Shown one piece after another: positions 47,996 to 61,237 of a DNA stretch of 64,000 nt. Each line of letters opens with the position of its first letter. Within the stretch, counting starts at the first letter, position 1. The stretch comes from Chlorocebus sabaeus (Eukaryota; Chordata; Mammalia; Primates; Cercopithecidae): positions 71,727,481 through 71,791,480 of the forward strand of contig NC_132916.1 of NCBI RefSeq assembly GCF_047675955.1, in the 5' to 3' direction. The notes under the pieces are model-generated. The model saw only the letters and a program-made list of their open reading frames with translations, was not told the origin of the DNA and did not search any database. A program made the position numbers and the translations under genes.

Positions 47996-50900
47996 TTTCC
48001 TTTTTCACCATAGCCCTCTACTGGTTTCCAAATATCCCTTTGCCAATTCCACAAGAACAGGTTTAGCGAAAGGCTTCTTGAAGGGAAAGATGTAACTCCG
48101 TGAGATGAATTAACAGAACCCAGAGCAGTTTCTCAGAAAGCTTCTTTCCAGTTTAGAACAGAAGATATTTCCTTTTTCCCCATAGCCCTCTATGGGCTTC
48201 CAAATATCCCTTTGCCAATTCCACAAGAACAGCCTTAGCGAAAGGCTTCTTGAAGGGAAAGATGTAACTCTGTGAGATGAATTAACAGAACACAGAGCAG
48301 TTTCTCAGAAAGCTTCTTTCCAGTTTTGAACGGAAGATATTTCCTTTTTCACCAGTGCCCACTACGGGGTTCCCAATATCCCTTGGCCAATTCCACAAGA
48401 ACAGGTTTAGCGAAAGGCTTCCTGAAGGGAAAGATGTAACTCTGTGAGATGAATTAACAGAACACAGAGCAGTTTCTCAGAAAGCTTCTTTCCAGTTTTG
48501 AACGGAAGATATTTCCTTTTTCACCATAGCCCTCTATGGGCTTCCAAATATCCCTGTGCCAATTCCACAAGAACGGCCTTAGCGAAAGGCTTCTTGAAGG
48601 GAAAGCTGTAACTCTGTGAGATGAATTAACAGAACACAGAGCAGTTTCTCAGAAAGCTTCTTTCCAGTTTTGAACGGAAGATATTTCCTTTTTCACCATA
48701 GCCCTCTATGGGCTTCCAAATATCCCTTTGCCAATTCCACAAGAACAGCCTTAGCGAAAGGCTTCTTGAAGGGAAAGACGTAACTCTGTGAGATGAATTA
48801 ACAGAACACAGAGCAGTTTCTCAGAAAGCTTCTTTCCAGTTTTGAACGGAAGATATTTCCTTTTCCACCATAGCCCTCTATGGGCTTCCAAATATCCCTT
48901 TGCCAATTCCAAAAGAACAGCCTTAGCGAAAGGCTTCTTGGAGGGAAAGATGTAACTCTGTGAGATGAATTAACAGAACACAGAGCAGTTTCTCAGAAAG
49001 CTTCTTTCCAGTTTTGAACGGAAGATATTTCCTTTTTCACCATAGCCCTCTATGGGCTTCCAAATATCCCTTTGCCAATTCTACAAGTACAGCCTTAGCG
49101 AAAGGATTCTTGAAGGGAAAGATGTAACTCTGTGAGATGAATTAACAGAACACAGAGCAGTTTCTCAGAAAGCTTCTTTCCAGTTTTGAACGGAAGATAT
49201 TTCCTTTTTCACCGTAGCCCTCTATGGGCTTCCAAATATCCCTTTGCCAATTCCACAAGAACAGCCTTAGCGAAAGGCTTCCTGAAGGGAAAGATGTAAC
49301 TCTGTGAGATGAATTAACAGAACACAGAGCAGTTTCTCAGAAAGCTTCTTTCCAGTTTTGAACGGAAGATATTTCCTTTTTCACCGTAGCCCTCTATGGG
49401 CTTCCAAATATCCCTTTGCCAATTCCACAAGAACAGCCTTAGCGAAAGGCTTCTTGGAGGGAAAGATGTAACTCTGTGAGATAAATTAACAGAACATAGA
49501 GCAGTTTCTCAGAAAGCTTCTTTCCAGTTTTGAACGGAAGATATTTCCTTTTTCACCATAGCCCTCTATGGGCTTCCAAATATCCCTTTGCCAATTCCAC
49601 AAGAACAGCCTTAGCGAAAGGCTTCTTGAAGGGAAAGATGTAACTCCGTGAGATGAATTAACAGAACACAGAGCAGTTTCTCAGAAAGCTTCTTTCCAGT
49701 TTTGAAGGGCAGATATTTCCTTTTTCGCTATAGCCCTCTATGGGCTTCCAAATATCCCTTTGCCAATTCCACAAGAACAGCCTTAGCGAAAGGCTTCTTG
49801 AAGGGAAAGATGTAACTCTGTGAGATGAACTAACAGAACACAGAGCAGTTTCTCAGAAAGCTTCTTTCCAGTTTTGAACGGAAGATATTTCCTTTTTCAC
49901 CATAGGCCTCTATGGGCTTCCAAATATCCCTTTGCCAATTCCACAAGAACAGCCTTAGCGAAAGGCTTCTTGAAGGGAAAGATGTAACTCTGTGAGATGA
50001 ATTAACAGAACACAGAGCAGTTTCTCAGAAAGCTTCTTTCCTGTTTTGAACGGAAGATATTTCCTTTTTCACCATAGCCCTCTATGGGCTTCCAAATATC
50101 CCTTTGTCAATTCCACAAGAACAGCCTTAGCGAAAGGCTTCTTGAAGGGAAAGATGTAACTCTGTGAGATGAATTAAGAGAACACAGAGCAGTTTCTCAG
50201 AAAGCTTCTTTCCAGTTTTGAACGGAAGATATTTCCTTTTTCACCATAGCCCTCTATGGGCTTCCAAATATCCCTTTGCCAATTCCACAAGAACAGCCTT
50301 AGCGAAAGGCTTCCTGAAGGGAAAGATGTAACTCTGTGAGATGAATTAAGAGAACACAGAGCAGTTTCTCAGAAAGCTTCTTTCCAGTTTTGAACGGAAG
50401 ATATTTCCTTTTTCACCATAGTCCTCTAAGGGCTTCCAAATATCCCTTTGCCAATTCCACAAGAACAGCGTTAGCGAAAGGCTTCTTGAAGGGAAAGATG
50501 TAACTCTGTGAGATGAATTAACAGAACACAGAGCAGTTTCTCAGAAAGCTTCTTTCCAGTTTTGAACGGAAGATATTTCCTTTTTCACCAGTGCCCACTA
50601 CGGGGTTCCAAATATCCCTTGGCCAATTCCACAAGAACAGGTTTAGCGAAAGGCTTCCTGAAGGGAAAGATGTAAATCTGTGAGATGAATTAACAGAACA
50701 CAGAGCAGTTTCTCAGAAAGCTTCTTTCCAGTTTTGAACGGAAGATATTTCCTTTTTCACCATAGCCCTCTATGGGCTTCCAAATATCCCTGTGCCAATT
50801 CCACAAGAACGGCCTTAGCGAAAGGCTTCTTGAAGGGAAAGCTGTAACTCTGTGAGATGAATTAACAGAACACAGAGCAGTTTCTCAGAAAGCTTCTTTC

Positions 50901-51951
50901 CAGTTTTGAACGGAAGATATTTCCTTTTTCACCATAGTCCTCTATGGGCTTCCAAATATCCCTTTGCCAATTCCACAAGAACAGCCTTAGCGAAAGGCTT
51001 CTTGAAGGGAAAGATGTAACTCTGTGAGATGAATTAACAGAACACAGAGCAGTTTCTCAGAAAGCTTCTTTCCAGTTTTGAACGGAAGATATTTCCTTTT
51101 TCACCAGTGCCCACTACGGGGTTCCAAATATCCCTTGGCCAATTCCACAAGAACAGGTTTAGCGAAAGGCTTCCTGAAGGGAAAGATGTAACTCTGTGAG
51201 ATGAATTAACAGAACACAGAGCAGTTTCTCAGAAAGCTTCTTTCCAGTTTTGAACGGAAGATATTTCCTTTTTCACCATAGCCCTCTATGGGCTTCCAAA
51301 TATCCCTGTGCCAATTCCACAAGAACGGCCTTAGCGAAAGGCTTCTTGAAGGGAAAGCTGTAACTCTGTGAGATGAATTAACAGAACACAGAGCAGTTTC
51401 TCAGAAAGCTTCTTTCCAGTTTTGAACGGAAGATATTTCCTTTTTCACCATAGCCCTCTATGGGCTTCCAAATATCCCTTTGCCAATTCCACAAGAACAG
51501 CCTTAGCGAAAGGCTTCTTGAAGGGAAAGACGTAACTCTGTGAGATGAATTAACAGAACACAGAGCAGTTTCTCAGAAAGCTTCTTTCCAGTTTTGAACG
51601 GAAGATATTTCCTTTTCCACCATAGCCCTCTATGGGCTTCCAAATATCCCTTTGCCAATTCCAAAAGAACAGCCTTAGCGAAAGGCTTCTTGGAGGGAAA
51701 GATGTAACTCTGTGAGATGAATTAACAGAACACAGAGCAGTTTCTCAGAAAGCTTCTTTCCAGTTTTGAACGGAAGATATTTCCTTTTTCACCATAGCCC
51801 TCTATGGGCTTCCAAATATCCCTTTGCCAATTCTACAAGTACAGCCTTAGCGAAAGGCTTCTTGAAGGGAAAGATGTAACTCTGTGAGATGAATTAACAG
51901 AACACAGAGCAGTTTCTCAGAAAGCTTCTTTCCAGTTTTGAACGGAAGATA
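47996..51951 (-). repeat. Block E, copy 2, with two leading monomers
   Basis: 47996-48339 (CTACTGGTTT, ACTCCGTG, AACCCAG, TTTAGAACAG, CCCCATAG) equals 19454-19797 at +28,542. 48340-51951 equals 22549-26160 at +25,791. Compared with copy 1, sixteen monomers (19798-22548, 2,751 bp) are missing between the two parts. It contains a cassette X at 49716-50747. One private change is AAAGGATTC near 49106. Confidence 0.88.
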
Positions 51952-54358
51952 TTTCCTTTTTCACCATAGCCCTCTATGGGCTTCCAAATATCCCTTTGCC
52001 AATTCCACAAGAACAGCCTTAGCGAAAGGCTTCCTGAAGGGAAAGATGTAACTCTGTGAGATGAATTAACAGAACACAGAGCAGTTTCTCAGAAAGCTTC
52101 TTTCCAGTTTTGAACGGAAGATATTTCCTTTTTCACCGTAGCCCTCTATGGGCTTCCAAATATCCCTTTGCCAATTCCACAAGAACAGCCTTAGCGAAAG
52201 GCTTCTTGGAGGGAAAGATGTAACTCTGTGAGATAAATTAACAGAACATAGAGCAGTTTCTCAGAAAGCTTCTTTCCAGTTTTGAACGGAAGATATTTCC
52301 TTTTTCACCATAGCCCTCTATGGGCTTCCAAATATCCCTTTGCCAATTCCACAAGAACAGCCTTAGCGAAAGGCTTCTTGAAGGGAAAGATGTAACTCCG
52401 TGAGATGAATTAACAGAACACAGAGCAGTTTCTCAGAAAGCTTCTTTCCAGTTTTGAACGGAAGATATTTCCTTTTTCACCACAGCCCTATAAGGGCTTC
52501 CAAATATCCCTTTGCCAATTCCACAAGAACAGCCTTGGCGAAAGGCTTCTTGAAGGGAAAGATGTAACTCTGTGAGATGAATTAACAGAACACAGAGCAG
52601 ATTCTCAGAAAGCTTCTTTCCAGTTTTGAATGGAAGATATTTCCTTTTTCACCATAGCCCTCTATGGGCTTCCAAATATCCCTGTGCCAATTCCACAAGA
52701 ACAGCCTTACCGAAAGGCTTCTTGAAGGGAAAGATGTAACTCTGTGAGATGAATTAAAAGAACACAGAGCAGTTTCTCAGAAAGCTTCTTTCCAGTTTTG
52801 AACGGAAGATATTTCCTTTTTCACCATAGCCCTCTATGGGCTTCCAAATATCCCTTTGCCAATTCCACAAGAACAGCCTTAGCGAAAGGCTTCTTGAAGG
52901 GAAAGATGTAAGTCTGTGAGATGAATTAACAGAACACAGAGCAGTTTCTCAGAAAGCTTCTTTCCAGTTTTGAACGGAAGATATTTCCTTTTTCACCATA
53001 GCCCTCTATGGGCTTCCAAATATCCCTTTGCCAATTCCACAAGAACAGGCTTAGCGAAAGGCTTCTTGAAGGGAAAGATGTAACTCTGTGAGAAGAATTA
53101 TCAGAACACAGAGCAGTTTCCCAGAAAGGTTCCTTCCAGGTTTGAACGGAAGATATTTCCTTTTTCAGAATAGCCCTCTATGGGCTTCCAAATATCCCTT
53201 TGCCAATTCCACAAGAACAGCCTTGGCGAAAGGCTTCTTGAAGGGAAAGATGTAACTCTGTGAGATGAATTAACAGAACACAGAGCAGATTCTCAGAAAG
53301 CTTCTTTCCAGTTTTGAATGGAAGATATTTCCTTTTTCACCATAGCCCTCTATGGGCTTCCAAATATCCCTGTGCCAATTCCACAAGAACAGCCTTACCG
53401 AAAGGCTTCTTGAAGGGAAAGATGTAACTCTGTGAGATGAATTAAAAGAACACAGAGCAGTTTCTCAGAAAGCTTCTTTCCAGTTTTGAACGGAAGATAT
53501 TTCCTTTTTCACCATAGCCCTCTATGGGCTTCCAAATATCCCTTTGCCAATTCCACAAGAACAGGTTTAGCGAAAGGCTTCTTCAAGGGAAAGATGTAAC
53601 TCTGTGAGATGAATTAACAGAACACAGAGCAGTTTCTCAGAAAGCTTCTTTCCAGTTTGAACGGAAGATATTTCCTTTTTCACCATAGCCCTCTATGGGT
53701 TTCCAAATATCCCTTTGCCAATTCCACAAGAACAGCCTTAGCGAAAGGCTTCTTGAAGGGAAAGATGTAACTCTGTGAGATGAATTAACAGAACACAGAG
53801 CAGTTTCTTAGAAAGCTTCTTTCCAGTATTGAACGGAAGATATTTCCTTTTTCACCATAGCCCTCTATGGGCTTCCAAATATCCCTTTGCCAATTCCACA
53901 AGAACAGCCTTAGCGAAAGGCTTCTTGAAGGGAAAGATGTAACTCTGTGAGATGAACTAACAGAACACAGAGCAGTTTCTCAGAAAGCTTCTTTCCAGTT
54001 TTGAACGGAAGATATTTCCTTTTTCACCATAGCCCTCTATGGGCTTCCAAATATCCCTTTGCCAATTCCACAAGAACAGCCTTAGCGAAAGGCTTCTTGA
54101 AGGGAAAGATGTAACTCTGTGAGATGAATTAACAGAACACAGAGCAGTTTCTCAGAAAGCTTCTTTCCAGTTTTGAACGGAAGATATTTCCTTTTTCACC
54201 ATAGCCCTCTATGGGCTTCCAAATATCCCTTTGCCAATTCCACAAGAACAGCCTTAGCGAAAGGCTTCTTGAAGGGAAAGATGTAACTCGGTGAGATGAA
54301 TTAACAGAACACAGAGAAGTTTCTCAGAAAGCTTCTTTCCAGTTTTGAACGGAAGATA
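51952..54358 (-). repeat. Junction plus block G, copy 3
   Basis: 51952-52295 resembles the pair at 23409-23752 (CTTCCTG; then CTTGGAGG, GATAAATT and ACATAGAG). 52296-53842 is block G copy 3, including CAGAATAG (53156) and a T loss (53656-53658). The monomers to 54358 carry AACTAAC, plain, and CTCGGTG with GAGAAG. One private change is CCAGGTTTGAAC near 53138. Confidence 0.84.
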
Positions 54359-57300
54359 TTTCCTTTTTCACCATAGCCCTCTATGGGCTTCCAAATATCC
54401 CTTTGCCAATTCCACAAGAACAGCCTTAGCGAAAGGCTTCTTGAAGGGAAAGATGTAACTCTGTGAGATGAATTAACAGAACACAGAGCAGTTTCTCAGA
54501 AAGCTTCTTTCCAGTTTTGAACGGAAGATATTTCCTTTTTCACCATAGCCCTCTATGGGCTTCCAAATATCCCTTTGCCAATTCCACAAGAACAGCCTTA
54601 GCGAAAGGCTTCTTGAAGGGAAAGATGTAACTCTGTGAGATGAATTAACAGAACACAGAGCAGTTTCTCAGAAAGCTTCTTTCCAGTTTTGAACGGAAGA
54701 TATTTCCTTTTTCACCATAGCCCTCTACTGGGTTCCAAATATCCCTTTGCCAATTCCACAAGAACAGGTTTAGCGAAAGGCTTCTTGAAGGGAAAGATGT
54801 AACTCTGTGAGATGAATTAACAGAACACAGAGCAGTTTCTCAGAAAGCTCTTTTCCAGTTTAGAACAGAAGATATTTCCTTTTTCCCCATAGCCCTCTAT
54901 GGGCTTCCAAATATCCCTTTGCCAATTCCACAAGAACAGCCTTAGCGAAAGGCTTCTTGAAGGGAAAGATGTAACTCTGTGAGATGAATTAACAGAACAC
55001 AGAGCAGTTTCTCAGAAAGCTTCTTTCCAGTTTTGAACGGAAGATATTTCCTTTTTCACCATAGCCCTCTATGGGCTTCCAAATATCCCTTTGCCAATTC
55101 CACAAGAACAGCCTTAGCGAAAGGCTTCTTGAAGGGAAAGATGTAACTCGGTGAGATGAATTAACAGAACACAGAGAAGTTTCTCAGAAAGCTTCTTTCC
55201 AGTTTTGAACGGAAGATATTTCCTTTTTCACCATAGCCCTCTATGGGCTTCCAAATATCCCTTTGCCAATTCCACAAGAACAGCCTTAGCGAAAGGCTTC
55301 TTGAAGGGAAAGATGTAACTCTGTGAGATGAATTAACAGAACACAGAGCAGTTTCTCAGAAAGCTTCTTTCCAGTTTTGAACGGAAGATATTTCCTTTTT
55401 CACCATAGCCCTCTATGGGCTTCCAAATATCCCTTTGCCAATTCCACAAGAACAGCCTTAGCGAAAGGCTTCTTGAAGGGAAAGATGTAACTCTGTGAGA
55501 TGAATTAACAGAACACAGAGCAGTTTCTCAGAAAGCTTCTTTCCAGTTTTGAACGGAAGATATTTCCTTTTTCACCATAGCCCTCTACTGGGTTCCAAAT
55601 ATCCCTTTGCCAATTCCACAAGAACAGGTTTAGCGAAAGGCTTCTTGAAGGGAAAGATGTAACTCTGTGAGATGAATTAACAGAACACAGAGCAGTTTCT
55701 CAGAAAGCTTCTTTCCAGTTTAGAACAGAAGATATTTCCTTTTTCACCATAGCCCTCTATGGGCTTCCAAATATCCCTTTGCCAATTCCACAAGAACAGC
55801 CTTAGCGAAAGGCTTCTTGAAGGGAAAGATGTAACTCTGTGAGATGAATTAACAGAACACAGAGCAGTTTCTCAGAAAGCTTCTTTCCAGTTTTGAACGG
55901 AAGATATTTCCTTTTTCACCATAGCCCTCTATGGGCTTCCAAATATCCCTTTGCCAATTCCACAAGAACAGCCTTAGCGAAAGGCTTCTTGAAGGGAAAG
56001 ATGTAACTCTGTGAGATGAATTAACAGAACACAGAGCAGTTTCTCAGAAAGCTTCTTTCCAGTTTTGAACGGAAGATATTTCCTTTTTCACCATAGCCCT
56101 CTATGGGCTTCCAAATATCCCTTTGCCAATTCCACAAGAACAGCCTTAGCGAAAGACTCCTTGAAGGGAGAGATGTAACTCGGTGAGATGAATTAACAGA
56201 ACACAGAGAAGTTTCTCAGAAAGCTTCTTTCCAGTTTTGAACGGAAGATATTTCCTTTTTCACCATAGCCCTCTATGGGCTTCCAAATATCCATTTGCCA
56301 ATTCCACAAGAACAGCCTTAGCGAAAGGCTTCTTGAAGGGAAAGATGTAACTCTGTGAGATGAATTAACAGAACACAGAGCAGTTTCTCGGAAAGCTTCT
56401 TTCCAGTTTTGAACGGAAGATATTTCCTTTTTCACCATAGCCCTCTATGGGCTTCCAAATATCCCTTTGCCAATTCCACAAGAACAGCCTTAGCGAAAGG
56501 CTTCTTGAAGCGAAAGATGTAACTCTGTGAGATGAATTAACAGAACACAGAGCAGTTTCTCAGAAAGCTACTTTCCAGTTTTGAAGGGCAGATATTTCCT
56601 TTTTCACCATAGCCCTCTATGGGCTTCCAAATATCCCTTTGCCAATTCCACAAGAACAGCCTTAGCGAAAGGCTTCTTGAAGGGAAAGATGTAACTCTGT
56701 GAGATGAACTAACAGAACACAGAGCAGTTTCTCAGAAAGCTTCTTTCCAGTTTTGAACGGAAGATATTTCCTTTTTCACCATAGGCCTCTATGGGCTTCC
56801 AAATATCCCTTTGCCAATTCCACAAGAACAGCCTTAGCGAAAGGCTTCTTGAAGGGAAAGATGTAACTCTGTGAGATGAATTAACAGAACACAGAGCAGT
56901 TTCTCAGAAAGCTTCTTTCCTGTTTTGAACGGAAGATATTTCCTTTTTCACCATAGCCCTCTATGGGCTTCCAAATATCCCTTTGCCAATTCCACAAGAA
57001 CAGCCTTAGCGAAAGGCTTCTTGAAGGGAAAGATGTAACTCTGTGAGATGAATTAACAGAACACAGAGCAGTTTCTCAGAAAGCTTCTTTCCAGTTTTGA
57101 ACGGAAGATATTTCCTTTTTCACCATAGCCCTCTATGGGCTTCCAAATATCCCTTTGCCAATTCCACAAGAACAGCCTTAGCGAAAGGCTTCCTGAAGGG
57201 AAAGATGTAACTCTGTGAGATGAATTAAGAGAACACAGAGCAGTTTCTCAGAAAGCTTCTTTCCAGTTTTGAACGGAAGATATTTCCTTTTTCACCATAG

Positions 57301-57454
57301 TCCTCTATGGGCTTCCAAATATCCCTTTGCCAATTCCACAAGAACAGCCTTAGCGAAAGGCTTCTTGAAGGGAAAGATGTAACTCTGTGAGATGAATTAA
57401 CAGAACACAGAGCAGTTTCTCAGAAAGCTTCTTTCCAGTTTTGAACGGAAGATA
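54359..57454 (-). repeat. 18-monomer block F, copy 2
   Basis: Counterpart of 32864-35958 at +21,495, becoming +21,496 after 34975 because this copy keeps the C that is lost there. It holds the five-monomer pair (54359-56078) and most of a cassette X (56595-57454). Private changes: AAAGCTCTTTTCC (about 54846, HindIII lost), TTTAGAACAG followed by CACCATAG instead of CCCCATAG (55735), GAAAGACTCC (about 56153) and TATCCATTTG (about 56290). Confidence 0.88.
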
Positions 57455-60400
57455 TTTCCTTTTTCACCATAGCCCTCTATGGGCTTCCAAATATCCCTTT
57501 GCCAATTCTACAAGTACAGCCTTAGCGAAAGGCTTCTTGAAGGGAAAGATGTAACTCTGTGAGATGAATTAACAGAACACAGAGCAGTTTCTCAGAAAGC
57601 TTCTTTCCAGTTTTGAACGGAAGATATTTCCTTTTTCACCGTAGCCCTCTATGGGCTTCCAAATATCCCTTTGCCAATTCCACAAGAACAGCCTTAGCGA
57701 AAGGCTTCCTGAAGGGTAGATGTAACTCTGTGAGATGAATTAACAGAACACAGAGCAGTTTCTCAGAAAGCTTCTTTCCAGTTTTGAACGGAAGATATTT
57801 CCTTTTTCACCATAGCCCTCTAAGGGCTTCCAAATATCCCTTTGTCAATTCCACAAGAACAGCCTTAGCGATAGGCTTCCTGAAGCGAAAGATGTAACTC
57901 TGTGAGATGAATTAACAGAACACAGAGCAGTTTCTCAGAAAGCTTCTTTCCAGTTTTGAACGGAAGATATTTCCTTTTTCACCGTAGCCCTCTATGGGCT
58001 TCCAAATATCCCTTTGCCAATTCCACAAGAACAGCCTTAGCGAAAGGCTTCTTGAAGGGAAAGATGTAACTCTGTGAGATGAATTAACAGAACACAGAGC
58101 AGTTTCTCAGAAAACTTCTTTCCAGTTTTGAACGGAAGATATTTCCTTTTTCACCATAGCCTTCTATGGACTTCCAAATATCCCTTTGCCAATTCCACAA
58201 GAACAGCCTTGGCGAAAGGCTTCTTGAAGAGAAAGATGTAACTCTGTGAGATGAATTAACAGAACACAGAGCAGTTTCTCAGAAAGCTTCTTTCCAGTTT
58301 TGAACGGAAGATATTTCCTTTTTCACCATAGCCCTCTATGGGCTTCCAAATATCCCTTTGCCAATTCCACAAGAACAGCCTTAGCGAAAGGCTTCTTGAA
58401 GGGAAAGATGTAACTCTGTGAGATGAATTAACAGAACACAGAGCAGTTTCTCAGAAAGCTTCTTTCCAGTTTTGAACGGAAGATATTTCCTTTTTCACCA
58501 TAGCCCTCTATGGGCTTCCAAATATCCCTTTGCCAATTCCACAAGAACAGCCTTAGCGAAAGGCTTCTTGAAGGGAAAGATGTAACTCTGTGAGATGAAT
58601 TAAGAGAACACGGAGCAGTTTCTCAGAAAGCTTCTTTCCAGTTTTGAACGGAAGATATTTCCTTTTTCACCATAGCCCTCTATGGGCTTCCAAATATCCC
58701 TTTGCCAATTCCACAAGAACAGCCTTAGCGAAAGGCTTCTTGAAGGGAAAGATGTAACTCTGTGAGATGAATTAACAGAACACAGAGCAGTTTCTCAGAA
58801 AGCTTCTTTCCAGTTTTGAACGGAAGATATTTCCTTTTTCACCGTAGCCCTCTATGGGCTTCCAAATATCCCTTTGCCAATTCCACAAGAACAGCCTTAG
58901 CGAAAGGCTTCTTGAAGGGAAAGATGTAACTCTGTGAGATGAATTAACAGAACACAGAGCAGTTTCTCAGAAAGCTTCTTTCCACTTTTGAACGGAAGAT
59001 ATTTCCTTTTTCACCATAGCCCTCTATGGGCTTCCAAATATCCCTTTGCCAATTCCACAAGAACAGCCTTAGCGAAAGGCTTCTTGAAGGGAAAGATGTA
59101 ACTCTGTGAGATGAATTAACAGAACACAGAGCAATTTCTCAGAAAGCTTCTTTCCAGTTGTGAACGGAAGATATTTCCTTTTTCACCATAGCCCTCTATG
59201 GGCTTCCAAATATCCCTTTGCCAATTCCACAAGAACAGCCTTAGCGAAAGGCTTCCTGAAGGGAAAGATGTAACTCTGTGAGATGAATTAACAGAACACA
59301 GAGCAGTTTCTCAGAAAGCTTCTTTCCAGTTTTGAACGGAAGATATTTCCTTTTTCACCATAGCCGTCTATGGGCTTCCAAATATCCCTTTGCCAATTCC
59401 ACAAGAAGAGCCTTAGCGAAAGGCTTCTTGAAGGGAAAGATGTAACTCTGTGAGATGAATTAACAGAACACAGAGCAGTTTCTCAGAAAGCTTCTTTCCA
59501 GTTTTGAACGGAAGATATTTCCTTTTTCACCATAGCCCTCTATGGGCTTCCAAATATCCCTTTGCCAATTCCACAAGAACAGCCTTAGCGAAAGGCTTCT
59601 TGAAGGGAAAGATATAACTCTGTGAGATGAATTAACAGAACACAGAGCAGTTTCTCAGAAAGCTTCTTTCCAGTTTTGAACGGAAGATATTTCCTTTTTC
59701 ACCATAGCCCTCTATGGGCTTCCAAATATCCCTTTGCCAATTCCACAAGAACAGCCTTAGCGAAAGGCTTCTTGAAGGGAAAGATGTAACTCTGTGAGAT
59801 GAATTAACAGAACACAGAGCAGTTTCTCAGAAAGCTTCTTTCCAGTTTTGAACGGAAGATATTTCCTTTTTCACCATAGCCCTCTATGGGCTTCCAAATA
59901 TCCCTTTGCCAATTCCACAAGAACAGCCTTAGCGAAAGGCTTCTTGAAGGGAAAGATGTAACTCTGTGAGATGAATTAACAGAACACAGAGCAGTTTCTC
60001 AGAAAGCTTCTTTCCAGTTTTGAACGGAAGATATTTCCTTTTTCACCATAGCCCTCTATGGGCTTCCAAATATCCCTTTGCCAATTCCACAAGAACAGCC
60101 TTAGCGAAAGGCTTCTTGAAGGGAAAGATGTAACTCTGTGAGATGAATTAACAGAACACAGAGCAGTTTCTCAGAAAGCTTCTTTCCAGTTTTGAACGGA
60201 AGATATTTCCTTTTTCACCATAGCCCTCTATGGGCTTCCAAATATCCCTTTGCCAATTCCACAAGAACAGCCTTAGCGAAAGGCTTCTTGAAGGGAAAGA
60301 TGTAACTCTGTGAGATGAATTAACAGAACACAGAGCAGTTTCTCAGAAAGCTTCTTTCCAGTTTTGAACGGAAGATATTTCCTTTTTCACCATAGCCCTC

Positions 60401-61237
60401 TACGGGCTTCCAAATATCCCTTTGCCAATTCCACAAGAACAGCCTTAGCGAAAGGCTTCTTGAAGGGAAAGATGTAACTCTGTGAGATGAATTAACAGAA
60501 CACAGAGCAGTTTCTCAGAAAGCTTCTTTCCAGTTTAGAACAGAAGATATTTCCTTTTTCCCCATAGCCCTCTATGGGCTTCCAAATATCCCTTTGCCAA
60601 TTCCACAAGAACAGCCTTAGCGAAAGGCTTCTTGAAGGGAAAGATGTAACTCTGTGAGATGAATTAACAGAACACAGAGCAGTTTCTCAGAAAGCTTCTT
60701 TCCAGTTTTGAACGGAAGATATTTCCTTTTTCACCATAGCCCTCTATGGGGTTCCAAATATCACTTTGCCAATTCCACAAGAACAGGTTTAGCGAAAGAC
60801 TTCTTGAAGGGAAAGATGTAACTCTGTGAGATGAATTAACAGAACACAGAGCAGTTTCTCAGAAACCTTCTTTCCAGTTTGGAACAGAAGATATTTCCTT
60901 TTTCCCCATAGCCCTCTATGGGCTTCTAAATATCCCTTTGCCAATTCCACAAGAACAGCCTTAGCGAAAGGCTTCTTGAAGGGAAAGATGTAACTCTGTG
61001 AGATGAATTAACAGAACACAGAGCAGTATCTCAGAAAGCTTCTTTCCAGTTTTGAACGGAAGTTATTTCCTTTTTCACCATAGCCCTCTATGGGCTTCCA
61101 AATATCCCTTTGCCAATTCCACAAGAACAGCCTTAGCGAAAGGCTTCCTGAAGGGAAAGATGTAACTCTGTGAGATGAATTAACAGAACACAGAGCAGTT
61201 TCTCAGAAAGCTTCTTTCCAGTTTTGAACGGAAGATA
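57455..61237 (-). repeat. Alphoid segment with mixed cassettes
   Basis: Twenty-two monomers. It opens with TTCTACAAGTAC and CACCGTAG/CTTCCTG as at 49060-49370, and a 171-bp monomer with GAAGGGTAGATG (57711). 57798-58313 is the first of a three-monomer pair. 58486-60356 carries an AAGAGAACACGG, CACCGTAG, AGTTGTG, CTTCCTG, CCGTCT ladder, then a run of six near-consensus monomers. 60549-61064 carries CCCCATAG, ATCACTTTG with GAAAGACTTC, and TTTGGAACAG, like 19626-19969. Confidence 0.82.
57798..58313 (-). repeat. Three-monomer block J, copy 1
   Basis: 516 bp with CTAAGGGC, TTTGTCA, GCGATAGG and TTCCTGAAGCG (57798); AAAACTTC (58111, HindIII lost); CCTTCTATGG with CTTGAAGAG (58142). The same set is at 61238-61753, +3,440 bp (20 x 172). 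Copy 2 reads GCGATAGCC and GACGTAAC and has GAGAAG. Confidence 0.85.
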
